DNA from: Bacteroidota bacterium
GTDB taxonomy: Bacteria; Bacteroidota; Bacteroidia; NS11-12g; UBA955
Assembly: GCA_016787485.1 (NCBI GenBank)
Contig: JAEUUL010000001.1
Coordinates: forward strand, 1 to 64,000
Reading direction: 5' to 3'
Length of the DNA stretch: 64,000 nucleotides
Every line of letters begins with the position of its first letter. Position 1 is the first letter of the stretch. Below are positions 26,468-35,224 of this stretch, piece by piece. The notes below the pieces were generated by a model. It was not told the origin of the DNA. It saw only the letters and a list, made by a program, of their open reading frames with translations, and searched no databases. The position numbers were made by a program, and so were the translations under genes.

Positions 26468-27709
26468 TCAATTAAATGCGATTTTTATCCATCCCATCGG
26501 TTTTGAATCTCTGCCGGTAAATACCCTGCTGCGTGGAAATACCCCACCTTCCTCGTATTTTTTGTCAATCCATTTCAGATAGGTTTCCCATACGTCTGAA
26601 TGCAATTCTTTTTTAAGCCAAAGCGCCACGGTCTGGTGAAAATACCATTTACCTGCCCCAAGCCTGATGAGGCATTCTTTGCCCGAAAGGGAATTGCATA
26701 GTTGGAGCAATTGATTCAAATGGCTTTCATACATGCGCCAGATTTCAGTTCCGAATTTCTCAACTTCGGCTATTTCTGCTTCCAACTGTTCTTTTGCAAA
26801 CTGGTTTGCCAATCTGCACAGATAGGCTGCATTGCTTAATTCTGTGTCTTTCGTTTCATGTTGCAAAATCCGCGATTTGTGTTTCTTAAAGTCACTTTGA
26901 TTCCCGTTTTTTCTCAAAAACCATTCATTTTGTGCATGCTGCATAAGGAATTCCAGTCCGTTATATGAAAGCTGGCCATGAACTACCTGTCCTTCCGGAA
27001 TTACTTCATAACATAATGGTACACGGCTGTCATCATATTTCTGTGAGTATCTGAAGCATTTGATGATTTGAGTCTCCTGGTTCCCTGAGATAAAGTCCTC
27101 AGCATGAAGAAATCTGCGTTCATATTCAGTGCAACGTTGTTCAATGAACTTGTTCAGTTTTGACAAAGATGTCCAATTTATCTTCTCGCTGCCAGAATTT
27201 AAATCATCCAGCATGTTCTTCACTCCCTTTCCGTACTGCCGGTTACGCAAAATGGCTGCCAACCTGATATTACAAAGCGCCCCTTTGATAGTGGAACCTG
27301 GAATATACCAATTACCATTGCTCTTGATGCAGGAACTGAACTCCTGCGGTTGTGGCTGGCCCTCTGCTTCCACATAGGGCACTCTTTGTTTATAAACTAC
27401 TATATCGGTCTTTAATTCTGCAAATAAAGGGGATTGAAAAAATGCTGCTTTGTTTTTATTTGTATAGGCACGGACTGTATCCAGATATTGTGCGGTTTTT
27501 TCAGGGTCACCCAATATTTGACTGAAACTCTGTGCCTTATTGATGAACTGAACCCAATCCTGTCCATCTTCTGATTTCACCACAAAATCGGTCAGCGGAG
27601 AATAAGAATTCCCATCACCGATATGCAGAGGGGTCAGCACTGTGCACTCCACGGCCATAGCAGAGAGTCTGTCTTTATTGGTCTGATACAAGGTTTCCAG
27701 TTCAGTCAT
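26468..27709 (-). CDS. csm5: Csm5, type III-A RAMP subunit
   Basis: The 413-residue RAMP protein caps the 3' end of the crRNA in the Csm complex. It opens with AVECTVLTPLHIGDGNSYSP, a common Csm5 N-terminal pattern, and carries YIPGSTIKGALCNIRLAAIL, the RAMP helix motif. The start at 27709 is chosen because it overlaps the csm4 stop by 8 bp; further in-frame codons upstream lie inside csm4. It is followed by the two-TM membrane protein rather than directly by cas6 or csm6. Confidence 0.88.
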   Translation of the reverse strand: MTELETLYQTNKDRLSAMAVECTVLTPLHIGDGNSYSPLTDFVVKSEDGQDWVQFINKAQSFSQILGDPEKTAQYLDTVRAYTNKNKAAFFQSPLFAELKTDIVVYKQRVPYVEAEGQPQPQEFSSCIKSNGNWYIPGSTIKGALCNIRLAAILRNRQYGKGVKNMLDDLNSGSEKINWTSLSKLNKFIEQRCTEYERRFLHAEDFISGNQETQIIKCFRYSQKYDDSRVPLCYEVIPEGQVVHGQLSYNGLEFLMQHAQNEWFLRKNGNQSDFKKHKSRILQHETKDTELSNAAYLCRLANQFAKEQLEAEIAEVEKFGTEIWRMYESHLNQLLQLCNSLSGKECLIRLGAGKWYFHQTVALWLKKELHSDVWETYLKWIDKKYEEGGVFPRSRVFTGRDSKPMGWIKIAFN

Positions 27710-28697
27710 GTTTAAAGATGTTTTCAGGTAAAGGGATAGCCATAAATCTGCCATAACGCAGTACCGGATCATCTTCCGTAACACTCAGGTCTGCAATCTG
27801 GCCTTTTTGTTCCTGCCAGCGGCATATGCTTCCACTTTTTACACAAGGTACCACTTTAGCCCGCTGCTCGTCGAAACCTAACTTATATCCACCACGTAAC
27901 TCTTTATGATAATAAGTAAGTGCACTCATTTCCTCTTTCTCCGGAATGTAGTTCGAAATGGTCATAACCATTTCACCCTCTTTCAATACAGTTTGAATTT
28001 TTTCTTCTACCCGGATATCAACGACCGGTTTATTGGAATTCTTCCGCCCACCAAAGCCAAAATGTTTCCAATACCCAAACAGCGGAGTAAGTTCATTTTT
28101 TATCTGCTCAGAACAGTTGAGGTAGAAATACAAACCAGTTTCGGCGGAAGGTGTGTGTAAATTTGTTTCTACAAAGGTAATTTGGTAGTAGGAGTCATCG
28201 GCTTTGGGTTTGCGGGCTGATACCTTGGGGATATCCGTCTTTCTGGCAAGTACATTCACATTACTAAGCAAATCTCTTTCTGATGGTGTAATTAAAAACA
28301 AACTTTGCAATACGGGTGCTTTTTCAGAACCTGCAGGTGACAATTCTTTCAATGCGCTTTCTGAAACATACCGGACCTTACTGAGCATTTTGTCTTTCAC
28401 GGCTCCCAGCCTTCCCACAAATACCGGTTTAGGCAAAAAACGCACAAGCCTATCTTCCTTTTTTAAAAAATAGAAAGCATCAGAAATGCCAATTTCATGG
28501 TTTTGAAATTGTAACACCAAAGTTTCAGCCAGCGCAGGTGAAAGCAGATTTGCCATTGTTCCGAGAGAAGAAAACAGGGTGTCTGATTTCGGAGCCCAGT
28601 CGGTATCATTGAGGTTTTCACTATCAAAAGGAGTGTACCTGCCAAACCGGAACTTGGCATTTGGTACAAGCGATATATAAATCACATATTCAGGCAT
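27702..28697 (-). CDS. csm4: Csm4, type III-A Cas5-like RAMP subunit
   Basis: The 331-residue subunit binds the 5' handle of the crRNA and contacts Cas10. The N-terminus (YVIYISLVPNAKFRFGRYTP) and the glycine-rich GYWKHFGFGGRKNSNKPVVD are typical of Csm4. The gene overlaps csm3 upstream and csm5 downstream by 8 bp each, so stoichiometric translation of the complex is likely. All expected Csm1-Csm5 subunits are present in canonical order. Confidence 0.9.
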   Translation of the reverse strand: MPEYVIYISLVPNAKFRFGRYTPFDSENLNDTDWAPKSDTLFSSLGTMANLLSPALAETLVLQFQNHEIGISDAFYFLKKEDRLVRFLPKPVFVGRLGAVKDKMLSKVRYVSESALKELSPAGSEKAPVLQSLFLITPSERDLLSNVNVLARKTDIPKVSARKPKADDSYYQITFVETNLHTPSAETGLYFYLNCSEQIKNELTPLFGYWKHFGFGGRKNSNKPVVDIRVEEKIQTVLKEGEMVMTISNYIPEKEEMSALTYYHKELRGGYKLGFDEQRAKVVPCVKSGSICRWQEQKGQIADLSVTEDDPVLRYGRFMAIPLPENIFKHD

Positions 28698-29400
28698 GAC
28701 TGGTTATCAACAACGCATGGAATGGGTCTGTGGAATCAACTTCTTCATCCGTTGCATTCAAGCTAAATGGTTTCTCCGCAACACTAAAGGTTTTCCTGTT
28801 AATACCATCTATGGAGATCTTAACTCTTCCATATCCTCTGGAACCCGAACCACCAAGGTAATCCCTTTGAAGCAAATCAAAACAAATCTCGAGTACCTTA
28901 ACCACATCCGGAAGAGATGGACCAACCTCGAAATGAAAATACTCAATCGAAGAAGTAAATATTGCCCCTTCAGGTATCCGTTCAATTTGCCTGGGATTTG
29001 GCTTTCCGGTGACCCTGTTTATGGTGTTTTCGAACTTTATCTGGCTGAACTCTTCATCCAGATTTTCACTGGTAAAAGTGCCCTTAAAATGGGAGGTATT
29101 CAAAAAGGCATCGTCAAAATGCAGGCGTGTTACTGATTTATTCCTTCCACCACTGTCTCCAAAAAGGTCTTTTACGATTTGCATATCATTACCGACATCC
29201 GTTTTGCCTGTAACTTTGCCAATCAGGCTCCTGCTTTTGCCCTTAATTGTACTGCCGGGTATGAATGGCTGACCTTTACCGTCTTTAATCACCGGACTAT
29301 CGACACCACCAATCTCCAGTGTATTCTTATTTCCACCGATATGCAATCCGGTTCGCAGGGTTATGGTATATTTCAGGGTATAAATATTTGTGAGTTTCAT
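28690..29400 (-). CDS. csm3: Csm3, type III-A backbone RAMP and target-RNA nuclease
   Basis: The 236-residue protein forms the backbone filament of the Csm complex and cuts bound target RNA at 6-nt intervals. The catalytic Asp is in IGGVDSPVIKDGKGQP near residue 33, and FIPGSTIKGKSRSLIG is the RAMP helix. It is therefore predicted to be an active RNA nuclease. The start overlaps the csm2 stop by 4 bp. Confidence 0.94.
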   Translation of the reverse strand: MKLTNIYTLKYTITLRTGLHIGGNKNTLEIGGVDSPVIKDGKGQPFIPGSTIKGKSRSLIGKVTGKTDVGNDMQIVKDLFGDSGGRNKSVTRLHFDDAFLNTSHFKGTFTSENLDEEFSQIKFENTINRVTGKPNPRQIERIPEGAIFTSSIEYFHFEVGPSLPDVVKVLEICFDLLQRDYLGGSGSRGYGRVKISIDGINRKTFSVAEKPFSLNATDEEVDSTDPFHALLITSHA

Positions 29401-29846
29401 GTGTTTTTGTCTGTGTTATAGAATTTGTGGTATGCTACGATTGATTCCATGATATATTTAAAATTGCTCATGTTTTTATCTGTTGCATGCACAATCATTT
29501 TATCAATAAGACCGGCAACTGGTGCAAATTTTTTTTCTCTTGCCGCGATATAAGCCAGGCGTGGTCTTTCCAACAGCAAATCCTGGGGTTTGCGTTTGTT
29601 TCGCAGCTGAGAATAGATATTGCGCAACTGATGTGTAGTTATAACTTCCAGTCCAAATTGCATCAATGAATGTGAATCAGGATTAACAACATCCTCAAGA
29701 ATTTGCAAAGCTTTATTAATAGTATCAGAATCCAGTTCGGATATATTATCTGCTTCCAAAAGCTTCATGATGTCAGGCCATTTATTGTCGATATATTTTA
29801 TGACCTCCTGGGACTTATCTGTGTTTTTTTCACTCATATTTCTCAT
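29397..29846 (-). CDS. csm2: Csm2, type III-A small subunit
   Basis: The 149-residue helical small subunit lines the belly of the complex along the crRNA-target duplex. The C-terminal half has LRNIYSQLR, RPRLAYIAAREKK and NFKYIMESIVAYHKFY, which are characteristic of Csm2. A second in-frame ATG at 29837 is an alternative start. It begins 2 bases after the cas10 stop and overlaps csm3. Confidence 0.9.
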   Translation of the reverse strand: MRNMSEKNTDKSQEVIKYIDNKWPDIMKLLEADNISELDSDTINKALQILEDVVNPDSHSLMQFGLEVITTHQLRNIYSQLRNKRKPQDLLLERPRLAYIAAREKKFAPVAGLIDKMIVHATDKNMSNFKYIMESIVAYHKFYNTDKNT

Positions 29847-29848
29847 AT

Positions 29849-31438
29849 TTATTTAACTGAATATTCAGCCAGACGAACGGCAGCAAATATTTTTTGCATA
29901 TCCATTTTTCTTTCCATATCCATTTTACTTTCCATATCCATTTTGCTTTTGTTGAAAATTGCCGGCCGCAATCTTTTGTTGTAAATTTCATCCAAAAGAA
30001 ACTGGTGGTCCGACCCTTTGTAATTTCGCAATCCATACAGAAATTTAGGCAGGACGAGTGGATTAAGCAGAATCTGTTCTCCGGGTTTAATGTACCTGCC
30101 ATAATAAGCAAGCATGCCCTGCAACATAGATTTCGGAGATCCTTGTAATATTCGTTTGGTTAATTCTACTTTTAAATGCAATATATCTTCAAAAGCATCC
30201 CAGGAATAAGGATAACCAAGTATTGCAATGCTATTCTTTCCAGCTTGTTTGGCTTGTTGCTCGGCCTCTTCTGCAAGTTCAGCAAACCTTCTTACCGGAA
30301 ACTTTGGATTTATCAGGATATATCCCGCACTGAGTGAATGTGTTGGTTCCGGAAAACACTTTTTAAATTCTGATTTAACTTTTACAGCAAACTCCAAAAC
30401 GGCATCCCACCCCCCGATAAAAAAGCAGTCATCACCCCCACTAAACACGCAGTATATGTTTTGTTTAAAAGACCAAGTGTCTTTTATGGGGTGATTATTG
30501 TATTTACTCTTTTGATGTGGTTTTCTGAGAGATGTAAAGGTTTGATTCAAGATATCGTTTATCTGCTCTGAAAAGAAATTCTTTATGTATCCGCTGAAAT
30601 CACAGTATTCCTGCTCAGTGTGCCGTTGAGAAAACAACTTGCCCAAATTGTCAACATCCATTTTAAGCACACCCAGCTTTTCTTGCCCGGTGCGCAAGTT
30701 GGCCAGATATGCCAGTTGTTCAAATGTGTATTGACTATTGTTCAGTTTTTGTATTTCCTTTTTTTGACTATCTCCCGGCTTATAAGTATCTATCAATACT
30801 TGAACAAAATCTTCATTGCCACCAGGAAAATGTCCTTTTATTCCCAAAGATTTGAAATCTATTATGGCTGTTGTAGAGAAGTCTATTGACAGATTTTTGA
30901 ATGAGGGAAATGTTTTTCTGGCATTTTCCTCATTCTCAACGATACGGTAATGACTATGTTTCTTAAGCTTGTCAGACAGACCGTTGTAGTCATTTGTGTC
31001 TTTTTCAAAATCATAAGGTGTCGGTTCAAAATCAGGGCAAAGGCGCGAAAGATTCAGTGCTTTCTGTAATTCCAGCAGATTGTTTCTAAAAACATCCTTT
31101 TGTTCTGTTGAATAAGCCCAGGCAAATGAAAGCTCCCTGCCTTTGACTATGGTTTCCAATTCTTCCCGGCAATCATCAATGTGTGCTATCACTTCTGATT
31201 CTGGTTTCCTTGTCCGGACCAAAAACTGTCCGCCACCGTGGTATAAAACATCTTCAATGCCGATATTCAGCTTTTGCCGGGTATACTCTAGAACCAACGC
31301 ACTCAAAGCTTCAATATAAAAGGAACGTGCCCGTAATTGCTTTGCCGCCCCTCTGGAAGGAATTGTAAAGATGAAATCCTGAATTCCGGAGAGTTCAAAT
31401 TTCATCAATGCTGAGGGTGTAGATTCGCTGAATGACAT
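29849..31438 (-). CDS. cas10: Cas10/Csm1 without HD domain, intact GGDD cyclase
   Basis: At 529 residues this is much shorter than typical Cas10 (about 750-850). It begins in the first Palm domain (FELSGIQDFIF, about residue 14) and lacks the N-terminal HD nuclease. The zinc-finger cysteines between the Palm domains are also not seen. The second Palm domain is intact, with MDVDNLG (260-266) and GGDD at 334-337, so cyclic-oligoadenylate synthesis should be possible while DNA cleavage should not. The C-terminus carries a hexapeptide repeat (SKMDME-like, x3) encoded by an 18-bp tandem repeat. It is the first gene of the operon; TAAATTGC lies 6 nt before the ATG. Confidence 0.94.
   Translation of the reverse strand: MSFSESTPSALMKFELSGIQDFIFTIPSRGAAKQLRARSFYIEALSALVLEYTRQKLNIGIEDVLYHGGGQFLVRTRKPESEVIAHIDDCREELETIVKGRELSFAWAYSTEQKDVFRNNLLELQKALNLSRLCPDFEPTPYDFEKDTNDYNGLSDKLKKHSHYRIVENEENARKTFPSFKNLSIDFSTTAIIDFKSLGIKGHFPGGNEDFVQVLIDTYKPGDSQKKEIQKLNNSQYTFEQLAYLANLRTGQEKLGVLKMDVDNLGKLFSQRHTEQEYCDFSGYIKNFFSEQINDILNQTFTSLRKPHQKSKYNNHPIKDTWSFKQNIYCVFSGGDDCFFIGGWDAVLEFAVKVKSEFKKCFPEPTHSLSAGYILINPKFPVRRFAELAEEAEQQAKQAGKNSIAILGYPYSWDAFEDILHLKVELTKRILQGSPKSMLQGMLAYYGRYIKPGEQILLNPLVLPKFLYGLRNYKGSDHQFLLDEIYNKRLRPAIFNKSKMDMESKMDMERKMDMQKIFAAVRLAEYSVK
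29897..29950. repeat. 18-bp tandem repeat (3 copies) in cas10 3' end
   Basis: Three 18-bp units beginning CATATCCATTTT follow each other at 29897, 29915 and 29933, with changes only near the unit ends. They encode repeated KMDME-type hexapeptides near the Cas10 C-terminus. Copy-number change would keep the frame and only vary the tail length. Confidence 0.85.
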
Positions 31439-31444
31439 CTATTA

Positions 31445-31452
31445 GCAATTTA
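31445..31452 (-). promoter_or_regulatory. Candidate -7 element of the CRISPR-Cas operon
   Basis: TAAATTGC on the minus strand is an imperfect TAnnTTTG match, 6 nt before the cas10 ATG. It shows the same short spacing as many genes in this window. Confidence 0.4.
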
Positions 31453-31567
31453 CCAATTAAAAGTTTAGCATTCAAGCCATTGTGTACAAAATGTGGATGT
31501 TTTAAACCAGGTGAATCGATTCTCATTCTTTAAAACGGCCAATTCAATTTTGAAGGAATAGTAAAAA

Positions 31568-31663
31568 ATTGCCCGCCACGAAACCGTAGAATGGCTGGAA
31601 ACTGACAACCTCACGGACACCGAACGCGGAGCCGGGGGATACGGGAGCAGCGGGAAATAGGCA
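31568..31663 (+). pseudogene. 96-bp direct repeat, copy 2 (dut 3' fragment beyond the CRISPR locus)
   Basis: This is an exact copy of 21596-21691: the last 31 codons of dut, the stop and 3 bases. It has no start or promoter and is not a functional gene. It marks the right boundary of the island. The sequence after it (to 31749) is probably the original downstream flank of dut and leads to the sugar nucleotidyltransferase gene. Confidence 0.95.
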
Positions 31664-31749
31664 TTCTCTTTCCCCAATGCAGCCAAATTGGCCCGAATTT
31701 GTTTAATTTGCAGACCGAAACGGACTTGGTGTCCGGGTAGTACTGCTGA

Positions 31750-32751
31750 ATGAAACTGATTATCCCTATGGCCGGAATGGGCAAGCGAATGCGCCCCCAT
31801 ACCCTTACCACTCCCAAGCCCCTGTTGCCTGTGGCAGGTAAGCCCATTGTACACTGGCTCATTGAAGACATAGCTGAAGTTTGTGGCGAACCCATTGATG
31901 AAATTGGTTTTGTAACCGGTCAGTTCGGTCCGGAAATAGAACAACAGTTGCTGGACATTGCCACCAGCATTGGCGCCAAAGGACATATCCATTATCAGGA
32001 TGAACCCGAAGGCACGGCCCACGCCATTCTCTGCGCCCGCCAGTGCCTCAAAGGCGATGTGATTGTGGCTTTTGCCGATACCCTGTTCCGTGCGAAATTT
32101 CACCTGGATAAGAACCACGATGGGGTTATATGGGTGCACCATGTAGAAAATCCCAGCTCCTTTGGCGTGGTAAAACTGAATGACCGCAATGTGATTACCG
32201 ATTTCGTAGAAAAACCCACAGAGTTTGTCAGCGACCTGGCCATCATTGGCATTTACTACTTCAAAAGCGGTGAAACCCTGGAAAAAGAGCTGCAATACCT
32301 GATAGACAACAATGTGCGTGAGAAAGGCGAATACCAGCTCACAAACGCACTGGAGAATATGAAAAACAAGGGCATGGAATTCGTAACCGGTGCCGTGGAG
32401 GAATGGTGGGACTGTGGCAACAAAGACGCCACCGTGAATACAAACCGGCGCCTGCTGGAAACCCGGCCAGACCTGTTCTCAGTGCCCGCAGAACGGTTCA
32501 ATGGCGGCACACGGATTATTGAACCCTGTTTTATCGGCGAAAATGTGAAAATTACCGGCAGTACCATAGGCCCCTTTGTAAGCATTGGAGACAATACAGT
32601 GCTGGAAAACTGCACCATTGCCAACAGCATCATTCAGAATAACAGCAAACTCCTAAATCTGGAGTGCAAAAACAGCATGATAGGCAACCATGTGTTGCTG
32701 GATGGCAAAAGCCACGAATTCAGTATCGGCGACTACAGTACATTGTCATGA
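31750..32751 (+). CDS. Sugar-1-phosphate nucleotidyltransferase with left-handed beta-helix
   Basis: The 333-residue enzyme makes NDP-sugars for polysaccharide or cell-envelope synthesis. The N-terminal transferase domain has IIPMAGMGKRMRPHTLTTPK (the G-x-G-x-R nucleotide loop and Lys) and VAFADTLF in place of the usual GD motif. The C-terminal third shows hexapeptide repeats (IIEPCFIGENVKITGSTIGPFVSIG), a left-handed helix that may act as an acyl- or acetyltransferase-like or oligomerisation module. The nucleotide and sugar cannot be fixed; glucose-1-phosphate thymidylyltransferase-like is most likely. Its stop overlaps the following lipoprotein start (ATGA). Confidence 0.88.
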   Translation: MKLIIPMAGMGKRMRPHTLTTPKPLLPVAGKPIVHWLIEDIAEVCGEPIDEIGFVTGQFGPEIEQQLLDIATSIGAKGHIHYQDEPEGTAHAILCARQCLKGDVIVAFADTLFRAKFHLDKNHDGVIWVHHVENPSSFGVVKLNDRNVITDFVEKPTEFVSDLAIIGIYYFKSGETLEKELQYLIDNNVREKGEYQLTNALENMKNKGMEFVTGAVEEWWDCGNKDATVNTNRRLLETRPDLFSVPAERFNGGTRIIEPCFIGENVKITGSTIGPFVSIGDNTVLENCTIANSIIQNNSKLLNLECKNSMIGNHVLLDGKSHEFSIGDYSTLS

Positions 32752-34454
32752 AACCTTTGCTGGCAGCCGGCCTGGTCCTTGTGGGACTGACCACCTCCTG
32801 CCGGTTGTTCAGGCACAAACCCACGCAAACCCATGCCGTGGGTGACAGTGTCAGTTTACGGGAGATTTATTACAACGGAGAACTGGCCTATAACAGCGGA
32901 AACTGGGAGGAAGCCAGGCGGCAGTTTCAGGTATTTGCCCGGGATGGCTACGCCCCTGCCAATGCCTGGTACAGGCTTGCATGCATAGCCTGGAAGCAGG
33001 GTAAAGGAGAAGAAGCCCTGGCACTGAACCAAAAAGCCATTAAAGCGGATACATCGAACGGGTACTTCCATTTGTTGGATGCCGAAATCTACAAATCCGG
33101 CAGAGCTTACGAGAAAGCGGGTGATATTTACAGCCATCTGGCCGACAGGCATACCAGACAATGGAGTTACTACCAGGATGCGGGACGAATGTATGCCTGG
33201 GGTGGAGTGTGGGCTAAACAAATCGATCTATGCAACCGCTGGGAAAAGGCTTTTGGCCTGCGGGAAGACATCGCCGAAAACCGGGTGAACGCCTGGATGC
33301 AGCAGGGGAAATACCTGAATGCAGCTATGGAATATGAGAAACTTGCAGCTAAATACCCGGAACGCAGACAATACAGGGTGAAACTGGCCGATGCACTGAG
33401 CATAGCAGGGCAAAATGAAAGGGCGAGCCGCCTGTATGATTCACTCATTACTGAAGACCCCGGAAATACCACCCTGCTTGCAACCCTTTGCAATTACTAC
33501 TGGCAGCGCGGTAAAAAAATGCTGCTGTGGAAACACACCCAACGTGTGGTGGCCAATGCGGGAATGACCCTGGAACAAAAGCAATCCTGCCTTTCGCATT
33601 TCATGGACAAATTGCCGGACAATCCCTGGTACGACAGTCTGGAGGCGCCCCTTCTCAGCTTGTGCAAAACAAACGGAACCGATCCCCGCAGCTGGTATAT
33701 GCTGGCCGACTGGTACTATTTCAACCAGAAATGGGCAGCAGCCGTTCCTGCCTTTTCCGAAGCAGTGCGTAGCAAACCATCGGATTTTCAACTGTGGTTA
33801 AAATACACAGAGTGTCTTGAACGTTCTAAGAATTACAACCGGTTGGCCGCGGTGGCCGACAGTCTGATTGAAGTATTTCCCGTGAATCCGAGGTCTTACT
33901 CAGTGGCGGCGCGTTCGCGGGAATTGCTGAAAGACTGGAAAAAAGCAAAGGAACTCTGCGAAACCGGTCTGTCCTATGCCATGGATGCGGAATACATCCG
34001 GAACCTGAATCACATTTTGGCGCGGGTTTTGGATGGTATGGGTGAAACCCAGGCTGCGATAACCAAATACGAGCAGTTGCTGCAAACCAACCCTGAAGAT
34101 GCCAACGCCATGAACAATCTGGCCTATTTGTACACAGAAAAGGGAATGAAACCCGACGAAGCCCTGAAACTGGTGAAACGTGCGCTGGAAATAGCACCGG
34201 GAACTGCCAGTTTCATGGACACCTATGGCTGGATTTTGTTTCAGCAGGCAGACTATGCCGGTGCAGTGCGCGAACTGAAAAAGTCGGTAGAGAAAGACGG
34301 AAGCCAGGGCGAGGTATGGGAGCATCTGGGTGATGCCCAATACAAGGCAGGCAGCACAGCAGAAGCGGTTCAAAGTTGGAAGAAAGCCACGGAATTGGGC
34401 TGGACCCATACCACACTTGAAAAGAAAATACGGAACGGAAAATGGGAAAAATAA
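32748..34454 (+). CDS. TPR-repeat lipoprotein
   Basis: The 568-residue protein starts with a lipoprotein signal (lipobox LTTSC, Cys19). Most of its length is tetratricopeptide repeats, best seen in the last 150 residues (AITKYEQLLQTNPEDANAMN and ALKLVKRALEIAPGTASFMD). It is probably an inner-leaflet outer-membrane protein-assembly scaffold in the periplasm. The start at 32748 overlaps the nucleotidyltransferase stop by 4 bp; it precedes a DUF4292 lipoprotein and an EnvC-like protein in the same operon, a common Bacteroidota arrangement. The partner is unknown. Confidence 0.9.
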   Translation: MKPLLAAGLVLVGLTTSCRLFRHKPTQTHAVGDSVSLREIYYNGELAYNSGNWEEARRQFQVFARDGYAPANAWYRLACIAWKQGKGEEALALNQKAIKADTSNGYFHLLDAEIYKSGRAYEKAGDIYSHLADRHTRQWSYYQDAGRMYAWGGVWAKQIDLCNRWEKAFGLREDIAENRVNAWMQQGKYLNAAMEYEKLAAKYPERRQYRVKLADALSIAGQNERASRLYDSLITEDPGNTTLLATLCNYYWQRGKKMLLWKHTQRVVANAGMTLEQKQSCLSHFMDKLPDNPWYDSLEAPLLSLCKTNGTDPRSWYMLADWYYFNQKWAAAVPAFSEAVRSKPSDFQLWLKYTECLERSKNYNRLAAVADSLIEVFPVNPRSYSVAARSRELLKDWKKAKELCETGLSYAMDAEYIRNLNHILARVLDGMGETQAAITKYEQLLQTNPEDANAMNNLAYLYTEKGMKPDEALKLVKRALEIAPGTASFMDTYGWILFQQADYAGAVRELKKSVEKDGSQGEVWEHLGDAQYKAGSTAEAVQSWKKATELGWTHTTLEKKIRNGKWEK

Positions 34455-35224
34455 ACCGCATATTCTTGCTGGGATTGGCCACTGTGCTTATCATGGCTGC
34501 CAGTTGCCGCAGTAAAAAACAGATCACAGACAAGCCAAGGCAGTTTGATTCCGTGGTATTCAGCCCACCTGTAATGGGAGAATTGAAGGGTGATCCGTTG
34601 ATCCGCACCCAGTGGGACTATTTCAGCTCACGTATGGCAGTGGATTTCAACGATGGAGAAAACGAAATGTCGGGCAACATCAGTTTGCGTATGCGCAAAG
34701 ACAGCCTGCTCTGGTTTTCTGCTTCGGCCAGCCTCGGGATACAGGTTGCCAAGGGCATCATCACCCGTGACAGTGTGAAAATTCTGGACCTCATCAATAA
34801 AAACTATTACCTGTATGGCATAAAGGACCTTGCTGGTACGTTTGGTGCGGAGATCTCCCTGCGCGAACTGCAGAATCTCATATTGGGTAACCCCATGTTT
34901 GATACCATCAGCTACCAGATGGACACAGTTTCCAGAGGATGGTTTGGCATACAGCCCCCACTCACCCAGATTGTATTTACAGGCACCTCGCTGAGGGTAG
35001 ACAGCACCTACCTTACCCAAAAGGGAACAGAACGTCAGTTGCGCGCCAATTACAGCGGTGAAAAAAGTGCCGGGGCTTATTCTGTGGCAGAAAAACTGGC
35101 CATACTGGCCTTCGGTGCCTCAAAAAATGTACGCTTCGATATTGCGTTCACAACGGCCAGCGATGAGTATATACCTTCGTATCCGTTTAGTATCCCCGAG
35201 GGATACAGCCAAAAATCACAATAA
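34442..35224 (+). CDS. DUF4292 family lipoprotein (LolB-like)
   Basis: The 260-residue lipoprotein has lipobox IMAASC (about Cys22). The mature region (FSSRMAVDFNDGENEMSGNISLRMRKDSLLWFSASASLGIQVAKGII) matches DUF4292, whose fold is related to LolA/LolB carriers of lipoproteins. A role in outer-membrane lipoprotein delivery is plausible but inferred. The start overlaps the TPR gene by 13 bp and its stop overlaps the next ATG (TAATG). Confidence 0.88.
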   Translation: MGKINRIFLLGLATVLIMAASCRSKKQITDKPRQFDSVVFSPPVMGELKGDPLIRTQWDYFSSRMAVDFNDGENEMSGNISLRMRKDSLLWFSASASLGIQVAKGIITRDSVKILDLINKNYYLYGIKDLAGTFGAEISLRELQNLILGNPMFDTISYQMDTVSRGWFGIQPPLTQIVFTGTSLRVDSTYLTQKGTERQLRANYSGEKSAGAYSVAEKLAILAFGASKNVRFDIAFTTASDEYIPSYPFSIPEGYSQKSQ

